Notes: generated by a model not told the origin, from the sequence alone. DNA of 64,000 nt from an uncultured Christensenellaceae bacterium (GCA_910587005.1 CAJULB010000001.1:124001-188000); one strand, 5' to 3'; positions 17,370 through 25,808 are shown, numbered from the stretch's first letter. Numbers and translations: made by a program.

Positions 17370-18215
17370 ATGAACAGCATGACCGGTTCTTACTGTAATA
17401 TCAATGTACATTTAAGTGAAGAAGCCGCTGAAAAAGTTGCCGAATGGGTTGAAACCAACAAGAAAAAATACGGAATTATGAACCCCGCTTATTCAACCAA
17501 CTCGGTTCACTGTATGATTAACCCGCCCTTCGGACTTACAAAAAAGTATATCGCGTTTATGGAAGACATTACGGCTTTTCTTACCGACGTCGCCGCGCCC
17601 GACTGCTGTCCTTTCTGCGGAGAACCGCTTGAAGGAAGCGACGATATAAGGCTTGTAGGCACATACGGAAGAATGTTCCACGCACACGAGCACTGCTTTG
17701 ACGAATATGCCGAACAAGTAACCGCAAGTGAATCTATGGCGGCAAAAGCTCCTAACAACACTTTACGCGGATTGCTCGGCGCAATTATAGGGGCTTTGGC
17801 GGGCTGTATCGTTTGGGTTCTCCTCTACTTTATCGGTTACATAGCGGTTATTGCCGCGGCGCTTGCATCGCTGGGAGCCGCGTTTATGTGGGGCAAATTC
17901 GGCGGTAAAAACAGCAAAATAAAAATCGTTGTTATATGGGCTGTTACTATCGTAATGATTATGCTTGCAATGCTTACGGCTTATTTAATCGAAGTACAGC
18001 TTGCGATTAACCAATTAGTGTCCGAGGGCGAAGAAATAAGCGGAAGCGCATTTGAATGGCTTATTATTCTTATTAAAGACGACCCCGAACTGCGTACGGA
18101 AGTTTTGATTGACACATTAATTTCGTTCGTATTCATAGTTGTCGCAAACGTATATATGACTATCAACGTATTAAAAACGCAGAAGCTCGAAAGTCAGACA
18201 TTAATAAAATACTGA
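17370..18215 (+). CDS. Zinc-binding membrane protein of unknown function
   Basis: A 281-residue protein not assigned to a family. The N-terminal about 120 residues are soluble and include CCPFCGEPL near residue 80 and a HAHEHC segment, suggesting a metal site. Three or four hydrophobic segments follow (about 130-152, 155-172, 186-207, 243-268). It ends in a short charged tail. The reading frame stays open, with protein-like codons, for about 80 bases upstream of this ATG but without a usable start codon. The true N-terminus may therefore be longer, or a one-base frameshift may be present. A strong terminator follows. Confidence 0.6.
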   Translation: MNSMTGSYCNINVHLSEEAAEKVAEWVETNKKKYGIMNPAYSTNSVHCMINPPFGLTKKYIAFMEDITAFLTDVAAPDCCPFCGEPLEGSDDIRLVGTYGRMFHAHEHCFDEYAEQVTASESMAAKAPNNTLRGLLGAIIGALAGCIVWVLLYFIGYIAVIAAALASLGAAFMWGKFGGKNSKIKIVVIWAVTIVMIMLAMLTAYLIEVQLAINQLVSEGEEISGSAFEWLIILIKDDPELRTEVLIDTLISFVFIVVANVYMTINVLKTQKLESQTLIKY

Positions 18216-18228
18216 TGCAAATATTTAC

Positions 18229-18260
18229 ACCGTCCGTTTAAATACGGACGGTTGTTTTTT
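18229..18260 (+). terminator. Rho-independent terminator
   Basis: ACCGTCCGT...ACGGACGGT stem with a short AT loop, followed by TGTTTTTT. It ends the transcript of the membrane protein gene before the degV promoter. Confidence 0.85.
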
Positions 18261-18280
18261 GGACAAAACTGTTAAAAGCG

Positions 18281-18309
18281 TTGACTTATAAACGGATATT
18301 TTATATAAT
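18281..18309 (+). promoter_or_regulatory. degV promoter
   Basis: TTGACT at 18281-18286 and a perfect TATAAT at 18304-18309, spaced by 17 bases, 42 bases before the degV start codon. An AGGAG at 18333-18337 follows. Confidence 0.8.
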
Positions 18310-18350
18310 TTTATATATTTATTAAACTTTACAGGAGAATTTACTGAAAA

Positions 18351-19223
18351 ATGAAAACAGCCATCATTACAGACAGTAACAGCGGTATTACGCAGGACGA
18401 AGCCAAACAGCTTGGGATACGCGTTGTACCTATGCCCGTTCTTATAGACGAAGAATTGTATTTTGAAGATTTAACTTTAACTCAGGAACAGTTTTACGAA
18501 AAGCTTAAAGGCGACGCTAACGTTTCCACCTCCCAGCCCAACCCCATAGACGTAGGCGAAATCTGGGCGGAAGCGTTAAAGGAAAACGACGCGGTTATTT
18601 ACATACCTATGTCAAGCGGACTTTCAGAAACCTGCCACACCCTTCAGCACTTTGCGAAAACCGAGGAGCAGTTTAACGGAAAAGTTTTTGTTGTGGATAA
18701 CCAAAGAATTTCCATAACCCAGCGCCAGAGCGTTTTAGACGCGATGAAGCTTGCCGAGGAAGGCAAAACCGCGCAGGAAATTTATGATTTTCTTATGGAT
18801 ACGAAAATGCAGTCAAGCATTTATATTATGGTTGACACGCTTAAATACCTTAAAAAGGGCGGCAGACTTACTCCCGCCGTTGCGGCGATAGGCACGCTTT
18901 TGAAAATTAAGCCCGTTTTGCAGATTCAAGGCGAAAAATTAGACCAGTTTGCAAAAGTAAGAAAGCTTACCGACGCTAAAACAACCATGATTAACGCAAT
19001 TAAAAAAGATTTGGCTACCCGCTTTAAAGATTTGGCCGAAGGCGGAAAAATGACGCTTGCGATTGCGCATACCGAAAATCTTGAAGAAGCCGAAAAGTTT
19101 AAGGCGGAAGTTATGGAAGAAATACCGAACGTGGAATTCACTTACATCAATCCCCTTTCTCTCAGCGTTTCCTGCCATATCGGGCCGGGGGCTTTGGCTA
19201 TCGGCTGTACTATCAAATATTGA
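18351..19223 (+). CDS. DegV family fatty-acid-binding protein
   Basis: A 290-residue DegV/FakB-type protein that binds one fatty acid and can present it to a FakA-type kinase for phosphorylation and phospholipid synthesis. The N-terminal ITDSNSGIT strand-loop, the NVSTSQPNP segment with the Ser/Thr that contacts the fatty-acid head group, the MSSGLSETCHT motif and the C-terminal HIGPGALAIGC are all present. It forms a single-gene unit with its own promoter, AGGAG ribosome-binding site and terminator. No fakA is visible in the window. Confidence 0.93.
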   Translation: MKTAIITDSNSGITQDEAKQLGIRVVPMPVLIDEELYFEDLTLTQEQFYEKLKGDANVSTSQPNPIDVGEIWAEALKENDAVIYIPMSSGLSETCHTLQHFAKTEEQFNGKVFVVDNQRISITQRQSVLDAMKLAEEGKTAQEIYDFLMDTKMQSSIYIMVDTLKYLKKGGRLTPAVAAIGTLLKIKPVLQIQGEKLDQFAKVRKLTDAKTTMINAIKKDLATRFKDLAEGGKMTLAIAHTENLEEAEKFKAEVMEEIPNVEFTYINPLSLSVSCHIGPGALAIGCTIKY

Positions 19224-19240
19224 TTTAAAGCTATAAAAGC

Positions 19241-19281
19241 AAACCCTGCAAGGCGCACAAATATCCGCCTTGCAGGGTTTT
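19241..19281 (+). terminator. degV terminator
   Basis: AAACCCTGCAAGGCG and CGCCTTGCAGGGTTT form a 15-pair stem with a roughly 11-base loop, followed by TTTTAATTT. Confidence 0.88.
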
Positions 19282-19288
19282 AATTTAC

Positions 19289-19472
19289 AAAAAAACGGGC
19301 GTTCGCCTTACGGAAAACGCCCTATTGCACAAGTACCTCTCTTTCGGTTACCACACCATTTAATTCTACAACCATTGCACCAAGCAAAGATATTATGTAA
19401 AGAGATACACAATGCCGTATTGAGTATCTTTGCACAGTAACCGATTATGATTGTAATTTAATTGATGTGGTA
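19289..19472 (-). ncRNA. Candidate structured small RNA between degV and yihY
   Basis: On the minus strand, TTGCAA (19501-19506) and TATATT (19478-19483), 17 bases apart, predict a start near 19471. That is exactly where a long imperfect inverted repeat begins (arms 19425-19474 and 19346-19392). The transcript would fold into a roughly 130-base irregular hairpin. It would end at a GGGCGTT/AACGCCC stem (19297-19322) followed by seven U residues. A 37-codon GTG-initiated frame with a hydrophobic middle (19322-19435) lies inside, but no ribosome-binding site is visible. A MITE-like repeat or a 6S-like RNA are alternatives. Confidence 0.5.
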
Positions 19473-19474
19473 CC
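19346..19474. repeat. Long imperfect inverted repeat (MITE-like or RNA hairpin)
   Basis: Arm 19346-19392 (begins GGTTACCACACC, ends AGCAAAGATA) is the imperfect reverse complement of arm 19425-19474 (begins TATCTTTGCACAG, ends GATGTGGTACC), with a 32-base loop. About two thirds of positions match. The outer ends GGTTACC/GGTACC resemble terminal inverted repeats. Confidence 0.65.
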
Positions 19475-19530
19475 ATAAATATATCACTATTTTTTTATGT
19501 TTGCAATAATATTTCGGATATTTCCTTATA

Positions 19531-20484
19531 TTGTCAGAAGTTTTGCGATTAATAAGCAATTTTACCATAAAAAACACTGCGGTTAAAATACTGGAATTTG
19601 CAAAAAATATTTATATGCGTGAAATTGCTGTAAAAACCTACAAAAACGTGCGCGCAACCGTTAAATATTATACCGACCGAAGGTTTTCAACCATTGCGGG
19701 AACGCTTGTGTACTTCTTCTTAATGAGTATAACCCCCTTTCTGCTGTGGCTGGCGCTCGTTTTCGGAAACGTGGACGTCGGCAGATTTTTAAACCACCGC
19801 CTGCTGGAAGGCGCAAGACCCGTTTTAAGATACCTTAAAAACGCGGCTGTTACTGCGGCGGAAAACGCGGGCGAGGCGACAAGCTTCCGCGATTTGGCTT
19901 TCGACGGCGCCGGCATAGTGTTTTTGGCGACGTCGCTGTATTCTTCCACCAACTTTTTTTATCATTTACGGCGAAGCGGTGAAATTATTTACGAGAGCAA
20001 CCGCGTTAACGGCGGTTTAAAGCTGAGGCTTATTTCCGTTGCGCTGATTGGCGCGTCTTTGATTATGATTGCGCTTGTTGCGGGTATATCCGTAATAGGC
20101 ACAACGTTTATGGAAAAATTTTTGCCGAGCGGTTTATCGGACGGAATTTCGCTTGCCTTTATCACCGCGCTTATGTTCGGGACGGCAGTGGTACTGAATG
20201 TTTTTGCATGCCCGCAGAAAATCAAGCCCGCCGAGGCGGTTTGCGGAAGCCTGCTTACCACTGCGCTTTGGCTGATTTTAGGTTTCGGCTTCGGCGTGTA
20301 TCTGAAATTTGCTTCACCCGAAAAACTGTACGGAAAAATTGCTTCGGTCATCGTGTTTTTACTGTGGTGCTACATTATGATGTGCTGTTTTGTAATCGGT
20401 ATGATAGATAACGGCAAGCATATAAAGAGCGAACCGCTGATTTCCGAAAAAAATTTAAACGCTTATAAAGGGCTTTCTAAATGA
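19531..20484 (+). CDS. YihY/BrkB family membrane protein
   Basis: A 317-residue protein with about six membrane segments. The family signature region TIAGTLVYFFLMSITPFLLW occurs near residue 58, and conserved features such as SLYSSTNFFYHLR and KIKPAEAVCGSLLTT are present. YihY proteins were once annotated RNase BN; their true role, possibly in envelope or transport, is unsettled. The coordinates use a TTG start. An ATG at 19615 would give 289 residues and also fits the family. Neither has a clear ribosome-binding site. A hairpin overlapping the stop codon ends transcription. Confidence 0.88.
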   Translation: MSEVLRLISNFTIKNTAVKILEFAKNIYMREIAVKTYKNVRATVKYYTDRRFSTIAGTLVYFFLMSITPFLLWLALVFGNVDVGRFLNHRLLEGARPVLRYLKNAAVTAAENAGEATSFRDLAFDGAGIVFLATSLYSSTNFFYHLRRSGEIIYESNRVNGGLKLRLISVALIGASLIMIALVAGISVIGTTFMEKFLPSGLSDGISLAFITALMFGTAVVLNVFACPQKIKPAEAVCGSLLTTALWLILGFGFGVYLKFASPEKLYGKIASVIVFLLWCYIMMCCFVIGMIDNGKHIKSEPLISEKNLNAYKGLSK

Positions 20485-20495
20485 AAGCCCTTTAA
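20466..20495. terminator. Terminator overlapping the yihY stop codon
   Basis: TAAAGGGCTTTC/GAAAGCCCTTTA stem with an AT loop that contains the stop codon of yihY. The minus-strand side may also stop the convergent Cys-rich gene. Confidence 0.7.
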
Positions 20496-20542
20496 GGTAT
20501 AACGGATCAAACCGCTTATGGTTTTGCAGTAGGTATAACCGC

Positions 20543-20920
20543 TTATAAAACGGTGTTTACGTTATTTGAACAACAGCAGGTTGAACGCGTCTGGCACGAG
20601 AACCAGTCGTTTCTGCCGCAACAGCCCATATTCAAACCGTACTGTCTGGCATAATACGCGTCGAAACAGCCGCAGTTGTTATTGTTTGCAGAGCTGTTGC
20701 AACCGCAGGAATTACAGCCGACGCGCCAGTTATTGTTGCAACCGCAACCGTGATTATGGCAGCCGCTTCTGTTAGAGCCGTAGAGCAAGGTATTCAAAAA
20801 GTCGCAGAAGCTGCAACGGTTACAGTTACAGCTGTTACAGCCGTTGTTATTGAAAGCGCTTACGCCGTTGCCGCCGCAGTTAGTATTACGGCCGCAGCCG
20901 CAAGATGAATTTACACACAT
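20543..20920 (-). CDS. Cysteine/asparagine-rich small protein
   Basis: A 125-residue protein with about 23 Cys (18%) and 27 Asn (22%), arranged in repeats of the type GCNSC, NCNRC, GCGCNNN and GCGC. It has no signal peptide, membrane segment or recognised domain. AAGGAAA lies 8-9 bases before the ATG. Such composition is seen in some spore-coat or exosporium proteins and in metal-binding proteins, and cross-linking through disulfides is plausible; both are inference. Its neighbour is reverse rubrerythrin, an oxidative-stress protein, but each gene has its own signals. Low complexity makes homology hard to judge. Confidence 0.7.
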   Translation of the reverse strand: MCVNSSCGCGRNTNCGGNGVSAFNNNGCNSCNCNRCSFCDFLNTLLYGSNRSGCHNHGCGCNNNWRVGCNSCGCNSSANNNNCGCFDAYYARQYGLNMGCCGRNDWFSCQTRSTCCCSNNVNTVL

Positions 20921-21026
20921 TTGTATTTTTTTCCTTTATCCGAATAAGTTTGCAGGTCAAAGGTTTTCCCCCTTGCCTGTATTGTTATTATATGCGTAAG
21001 CGCATTGCGGCGTGATTATTGTTAAA

Positions 21027-21063
21027 TTATAAAAGCGGTGCGGACCGATTGTCCGCACCGCTT
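21027..21063 (-). terminator. Reverse rubrerythrin terminator
   Basis: On the minus strand AAGCGGTGCGGAC pairs with GTCCGCACCGCTT around a 5-base loop and is followed by TTTATAATTT. Confidence 0.88.
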
Positions 21064-21079
21064 ACGCTTTATATATAAA

Positions 21080-21607
21080 TTATTTGCCGAAATATCTTTT
21101 AAGAAGTCCCGCAAAGCCAGCGCCGTGTCTTGCTTCGTCCTTTGCCATTTCGTGAACGGTGTCATGAATAGCGTCAAGCCCAAGCTGTTTAGCGCGTTTT
21201 GCAAGAGCAAACTTACCTTCGCAAGCGCCAGCTTCCGCAGCTGCGCGCAATTCAAGATTTTTCTTTGTGGAAGGAGTTACAACCTCGCCGAGAAGCTCCG
21301 CAAACTTAGCGGCGTGTTCCGCTTCTTCATAAGCGTAACGCTTGTAAGCTTCCGCGATTTCGGGATAGCCTTCGCGTTCTGCAACGCGTGCCATTGCAAG
21401 GTACATACCTACCTCGGTGCACTCGCCGGCAAAGTTAGCGTGAAGCCCTTCCATAATCTCAGCGTCGTCGCAAACTCCGTCGCCTACAACATGCTCGCAA
21501 GCATACTTAGCGTCAGCAGATACGGGTTCGAATTTCTTTGCCTTGCAAACGGGGCATACTTCTACGCCGTCTTCTACGATTTCACCGCAAACTACACATT
21601 TCTTCAT
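21080..21607 (-). CDS. Reverse rubrerythrin (NADH/rubredoxin-dependent peroxidase)
   Basis: Oxidative-stress protein of anaerobes that reduces hydrogen peroxide. The rubredoxin-like iron site comes first (CVVCG at residues 4-8, CPVCK at 18-22). The ferritin-like four-helix diiron domain follows, with E..E and EEAEHA motifs and DEARHG near the C-terminus. This inverted order (rubredoxin then diiron) defines reverse rubrerythrins, and the 175-residue length fits. It is a single-gene unit with a ribosome-binding GGAG about 9 bases before the ATG and a strong terminator. It supports an anaerobic lifestyle. Confidence 0.93.
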   Translation of the reverse strand: MKKCVVCGEIVEDGVEVCPVCKAKKFEPVSADAKYACEHVVGDGVCDDAEIMEGLHANFAGECTEVGMYLAMARVAEREGYPEIAEAYKRYAYEEAEHAAKFAELLGEVVTPSTKKNLELRAAAEAGACEGKFALAKRAKQLGLDAIHDTVHEMAKDEARHGAGFAGLLKRYFGK

Positions 21608-21785
21608 AATTTGTTTTTACTCCTATTTTAAATAATTTTATCTAAAAATATTGTACCACAAGCTTAACCTAAAATACAATATTTTTTTTGGATTATTATG
21701 GCAAATTTGGCATTTTTTACCATTTATGTGTGACATAGTACTTTGCAAATATCCAAAAATAAGTAAAAATGGGATATTTTTGAAA

Positions 21786-22436
21786 TTACAGCGTGTTTAT
21801 TAGATGTTCCAGCTCGCTGAAACTGTTTGCAAAAATTTCGGCTCCCGCAGATTTTAACTGCTCTTTCGAACGGTATCCCCACAGCACCGAAACGCATTTT
21901 ATTCCCGCATTTTCGGCGGTTAATACGTCGGTTTCCCCGTCGCCTACAAACAGACATTCGCCTTTTTTAACGTTGAAATTTTCAATAATTTTCAGCGCGG
22001 TTTGCGGGTTTGGTTTTAACGGCATATCCTCCGTCTGTCCGTAAACGCAGTCAAAGCCGAATTTTTCAAGATGCTTTTTGTAGACGTTTTCTGCGGCTTT
22101 CTGCGGTTTGTTGGTGAGAACGGCAAGCTTTATTCCGTCAGCTTTAAGCTTATTTAAAACACGCTCCTCGCCCTCGTACAGTGCGGTCAGGCTGTTATCA
22201 CACTTAGCAAAAGCGTTTGAAAAGTCTGCGTAAATTACAGGCGCAAGAGATGCATACTCTTTACCCGCCGCGCGTTCGACAAGCGTTTTTGCGCCGTTGC
22301 CGACAAACTTTATAGTCTGTTCAAGAGAAATTTCGGGAACGGAAAACCTTTTCAGGCTTGCGTTCAAAACACTGTGAATATCACGCGAGGTATCAAGTAA
22401 GGTTCCGTCCAAATCAAAAATTACGGCTTTTATCAT
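21786..22436 (-). CDS. gph: HAD-family phosphatase, phosphoglycolate phosphatase type
   Basis: A 216-residue haloacid-dehalogenase-fold hydrolase. Motif I is FDLDGTLLDT at residues 7-16, motif II is the VLTNKP segment, the Lys is in LKPNPQ, and motif IV is GDGETDVLTAENAG. The helical cap and length match phosphoglycolate phosphatase (Gph/PpaX), but HAD substrates are hard to predict. Pyrophosphate or other sugar phosphates are possible. The ATG shares one base with the argS stop codon, so it is cotranscribed and coupled with argS. Confidence 0.85.
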   Translation of the reverse strand: MIKAVIFDLDGTLLDTSRDIHSVLNASLKRFSVPEISLEQTIKFVGNGAKTLVERAAGKEYASLAPVIYADFSNAFAKCDNSLTALYEGEERVLNKLKADGIKLAVLTNKPQKAAENVYKKHLEKFGFDCVYGQTEDMPLKPNPQTALKIIENFNVKKGECLFVGDGETDVLTAENAGIKCVSVLWGYRSKEQLKSAGAEIFANSFSELEHLINTL

Positions 22437-24115
22437 TACATTTTTTCCGGCACGCCTATACCCAGCAGTTTAAGCGCGTTTTTAAGCGTCTGCAATGCGG
22501 CGCGGGTAAGCGCAAGACGGAAGTCTTTCGTTTCCCCCTCCGCCGTTAATATTTTGCAGTCGATATAAAATTTATTGTACTTTTGCGCAAGGTCTACCGC
22601 ATAACGCGCAATCACGGAAGGCTCGTACTTGTCCGCGGCATCCTTTACCGTTTCGGGGAAAGCGGCAATAGATTTGATAACCTCGAATTCCTGCGCGTTC
22701 GGCTCGTAGCCTTTGGGCGGTTTTTCCTTAACTCCGCTTTTTAAAAGCACGGAATTCGCACGCGCGCAGGTATACTGAACGTAAACGCTGGTTTCACCCT
22801 CGAAGCTTAAAACCTTATCGTATGAAAAAGTTATATCTTTGATTTTGTTGTTGTACAGCGCGCCGAAAATAACCGCGCCCAGCCCTACTGTCTGCGCAAT
22901 TTCCTTTTTGTTTTCCAGCCCGTGATTTTTTTCGTCGATAACAGCGTACGCCTTCTCTTCACAGCGGGCGATAACGTCCTCAAGCCAGACAACTTTGCCC
23001 TTCCTTGTGGACATTGCCCCGTCTTCAAGCGAAACCATTCCGTAAGCAACGTGCACCAGGTCCTTTGCCCACTCTTTACCCATTAATTCAAGCACTTTGA
23101 AAAACTGCTTGAAGTGCAGATTTTGCTGATAGGCAACAACGTATAAGCATTTGTAAAAATCGTAAGTTTTTTTACGGTATTCCGCCGCCGCCAAATCGCG
23201 CGTGGCGTAAAGCGAAGCTCCGTCCGAACGCAAAATAAGGCACGGAGGCATACCGTACTCCTCCAAATCCACTATTTGTGCGCCCTCGCTTGATTTAAGC
23301 AGATTTTTTTCGCGCAGTTCGTCGATTACGGATTGCATTTTGTCAGTATAGAACCGCTCGCCCGCATAGCTGTCGAAGGTTATATTCAGTTTTTCGTAAA
23401 TAACTTTGACGTATTCGAGCGTGAGCGACTTAAACCATTCAAAAAGCTCGTTAGCTTCCTTATCACCGCTTTCGATAAGGCGGAAATATTCTCTCGCTTC
23501 GGCTTCCATTTCGGGCGTAGCCTCGGTATTAAAACGGACGTACAAATCGTTTATTGCGTGAATACCGCCTTTTTGCACATCATCGCGATTGCCCCAGCGC
23601 TTATACGCGCAAATAAGCTTACCGAATTGCGTGCCGTAGTCGCCGAGGTGGTTTATACCGACAACCTTGTATCCCAAAAACCCGAATATTTTATAGAGTG
23701 CGCCGCCGATTACCGTTGTTGACAGATGCCCGATATGAAAGGGCTTTGCAATGTTCACAGACGAATAATCTATACAAATCGTCTTGCCTTTGCCGGTTTC
23801 GGACGAACCGTAATTTTCACCCGCGTCCAAAACCTCTTTAAGGGTTGCTTCCGCAAGCCCCGTTTTGTTCACTTTGAAGTTGAGATAGCCGTTCACCGCC
23901 GAAACTTCGCTTATAGTTTCATCGCAAACATAAACGTTTTTAAGCTCTTCCGCGATTGCAACAGGGCTTTTTCTTAAAACTTTGGCAAATTTGAAGCACG
24001 GAAGCGCATAATCGCCCATATCCGAGTTGGGCGGCAGAGCTATTGCAGAATAAATTTCCGCCTCGCTTACTCCGTCAACAACAAGTTTTTTTGCAATATG
24101 TTGCTTGTAATCCAT
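22436..24115 (-). CDS. argS: Arginyl-tRNA synthetase
   Basis: Class I synthetase that charges tRNA-Arg. The HIGH motif appears as PFHIGHLSTT, and the KMSK region is the MSTRKGKVVWL sequence common in ArgS. The Add-1 N-terminal domain and the DALR anticodon-binding domain at the C-terminus (TRAALQTLKNALKLLG) are present. The ATG at 24115 is preceded by AAAGGAAA, which decides it over an ATG 51 bases upstream that lies inside the promoter region. It is the first gene of an argS-gph pair. Confidence 0.96.
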   Translation of the reverse strand: MDYKQHIAKKLVVDGVSEAEIYSAIALPPNSDMGDYALPCFKFAKVLRKSPVAIAEELKNVYVCDETISEVSAVNGYLNFKVNKTGLAEATLKEVLDAGENYGSSETGKGKTICIDYSSVNIAKPFHIGHLSTTVIGGALYKIFGFLGYKVVGINHLGDYGTQFGKLICAYKRWGNRDDVQKGGIHAINDLYVRFNTEATPEMEAEAREYFRLIESGDKEANELFEWFKSLTLEYVKVIYEKLNITFDSYAGERFYTDKMQSVIDELREKNLLKSSEGAQIVDLEEYGMPPCLILRSDGASLYATRDLAAAEYRKKTYDFYKCLYVVAYQQNLHFKQFFKVLELMGKEWAKDLVHVAYGMVSLEDGAMSTRKGKVVWLEDVIARCEEKAYAVIDEKNHGLENKKEIAQTVGLGAVIFGALYNNKIKDITFSYDKVLSFEGETSVYVQYTCARANSVLLKSGVKEKPPKGYEPNAQEFEVIKSIAAFPETVKDAADKYEPSVIARYAVDLAQKYNKFYIDCKILTAEGETKDFRLALTRAALQTLKNALKLLGIGVPEKM

Positions 24116-24137
24116 TTTAGTATTTCCTTTGAAAACA

Positions 24138-24166
24138 ATTTTAGCATACACGTAAAATTTTGGCAA
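24138..24166 (-). promoter_or_regulatory. argS promoter
   Basis: On the minus strand TTGCCA (24161-24166) and TAAAAT (24138-24143) are separated by 17 bases, 22 bases before the argS ATG. No T-box leader is visible. Confidence 0.6.
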
Positions 24167-24184
24167 CTTTACCGCCTATTCGTT

Positions 24185-24212
24185 TTGATTTTTTTTGATT
24201 ATAGATTATAAT
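24185..24212 (+). promoter_or_regulatory. ychF promoter
   Basis: TTGATT (24185-24190) and a perfect TATAAT (24207-24212) with a 16-base spacer, 37 bases before the ychF start codon and back to back with the argS promoter. Confidence 0.65.
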
Positions 24213-24249
24213 TGAATACAGAAATTTAACTATTTTAAACAGGTATTTT

Positions 24250-25350
24250 ATGAAATTAGGCGTTGTCGGCTTACCCAACGTAGGCAAATCAACTTTGTTC
24301 AATGCAATCACTCACGCTGGCGCGGAAGCCGCAAACTACCCCTTTTGCACTATTGAACCGAACGTAGGCGTGGTTGCCGTTCCCGACGAGCGGCTGGATA
24401 AGCTTGCGGCTTTATATTCAAGCAAAAAAATCACTCCCGCTATTGTGGAATTCGTGGATATAGCAGGACTTGTAAAGGGCGCTTCACGCGGGGAAGGCTT
24501 AGGCAACAAATTTTTATCGCACATACGCGAATGCGACGCGATTGTGCACGTTGTGCGCTGTTTCGAGAATGAAAACATAACCCACGTCAGCAACAAAATT
24601 GACCCCGTTGCGGATATTCAGACAATAACTCTGGAATTGATTTTATCTGATATTGAAGCCGTACAGAAGCGCGCGGACAGAATACGCAGCGCTGCGCGCG
24701 GCGGCGCAAACAAGGAAGCGGCTGCCGAGTACGCTTTTTTGGAAAAGCTTGAAAAGTTTTTAAGTGAAGAAAAGCCCGCCCGCCTTTTCAAATGCACGGA
24801 CGAAGAACAGCCTTTGCTTGAAAATCTGTTTTTATTGACGAACAAGCCCGTAATTTACGCGGCGAATATTTCAGAGTTCGATATGGGCAAGGATGAAAAC
24901 GAAATTCCGCTCGTCAGCACAGTCAAGAAATATGCGGCAACCGAAGGCAGCGAGGTTTTGGTTATCTGCGCAAAGACCGAAGAAGAGCTTTCGCAAATGG
25001 AACCCGAAGAAAGCGCGATGTTTTTGGAAGAGTTAGGCTTAAAGGAAAGCGGTTTAAACAGATTAATCAAAAAAAGCTATGCGCTGTTGGGGCTTATCTC
25101 CTACCTTACCGCCGGCGAAAAGGAAACCCGCGCGTGGACGATTGTAAAAGGTACGAAGGCTCCGCAGGCGGCGGGAAAAATTCATACCGACTTTGAAAAA
25201 GGCTTTATCCGCGCCGAGGTTGTGGAATGGGAAACGCTTTTGGAATGCGGCGGACTTGTCGGCGCACGCGAAAAGGGCAAAGTGCGCTCGGAAGGCAAGG
25301 AATACGTTATAAAAGACGGCGACGTGGTGCTCTTCCGCTTTAACGTTTAA
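24250..25350 (+). CDS. ychF: Redox-regulated ATPase YchF (OLA1 family)
   Basis: A 366-residue translational GTPase-superfamily ATPase that associates with ribosomes. G1 is GLPNVGKSTLFNA near the N-terminus, the G3-like DIAGLVKGAS follows the EFV strand, and a coiled-coil insertion (about residues 125-175) is present. The C-terminal TGS domain begins at AWTIVKGTKAPQAAG. ACAGG precedes the ATG by about 6 bases. It is followed by a GNAT gene one base after its stop codon, so the two are likely cotranscribed. Confidence 0.96.
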   Translation: MKLGVVGLPNVGKSTLFNAITHAGAEAANYPFCTIEPNVGVVAVPDERLDKLAALYSSKKITPAIVEFVDIAGLVKGASRGEGLGNKFLSHIRECDAIVHVVRCFENENITHVSNKIDPVADIQTITLELILSDIEAVQKRADRIRSAARGGANKEAAAEYAFLEKLEKFLSEEKPARLFKCTDEEQPLLENLFLLTNKPVIYAANISEFDMGKDENEIPLVSTVKKYAATEGSEVLVICAKTEEELSQMEPEESAMFLEELGLKESGLNRLIKKSYALLGLISYLTAGEKETRAWTIVKGTKAPQAAGKIHTDFEKGFIRAEVVEWETLLECGGLVGAREKGKVRSEGKEYVIKDGDVVLFRFNV

Positions 25351-25351
25351 A

Positions 25352-25765
25352 ATGAAATTTATTATCTACGGTTATCTGCCCTACGAAGCCAAACTGATAC
25401 GCGAAGAAGTATTTTGCGCCGAGCAGGGATTTATAAACGAATTTGACGAAACGGACACTATATCCTCTCATTTGGTTGCTTTTGAAAACGGCGTGCCGAT
25501 TGCAACCTGCCGGATTTATCCTAACGAAAACGGTTACTGCATAGGCAGAATTGCGGTTATTAAAGCTTACAGAGGTAAAAAAATCGGAGCGCGCATTATT
25601 GAAGAAGCTGAAAACTATATCCGAGGGCAAGGCGGAAAACAAGTTTCGCTTTCAGCACAGACGCGTGTTGAAGAATTTTACCGAAAACAAGGCTATTCCT
25701 CTTTCGGCGCCGTATACCTTGACGAAGATTGCCCGCACATAAAAATGATTAAAAAACTTAATTGA
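25352..25765 (+). CDS. GNAT family N-acetyltransferase
   Basis: A 137-residue ElaA/YjcF-like acetyltransferase. It shows the acetyl-CoA loop as KAYRGKKIGARIIEEAE (R/Q-x-x-G-x-G/A type), the preceding beta strand IGRIAVI, and the C-terminal FYRKQGYSSFG with the conserved GY/F. The substrate is unknown. It is immediately downstream of ychF and probably expressed from the same promoter. A terminator follows within 5 bases. Confidence 0.85.
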   Translation: MKFIIYGYLPYEAKLIREEVFCAEQGFINEFDETDTISSHLVAFENGVPIATCRIYPNENGYCIGRIAVIKAYRGKKIGARIIEEAENYIRGQGGKQVSLSAQTRVEEFYRKQGYSSFGAVYLDEDCPHIKMIKKLN

Positions 25766-25766
25766 C

Positions 25767-25808
25767 TAAAAATGCTTAGCAGACTAAATTGTCAGCTAAG
25801 CATTTTTT
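25767..25808 (+). terminator. Terminator of ychF-GNAT operon
   Basis: AAAATGCTTAGC pairs with GCTAAGCATTTT around a partly paired loop, followed by TTTATTT. It lies between convergent genes. Confidence 0.85.

Noticed and set aside
24116..24249. T-box leader for argS
   Set aside because: The argS promoter starts transcription about 15 bases before the start codon, so there is no room for a T-box.
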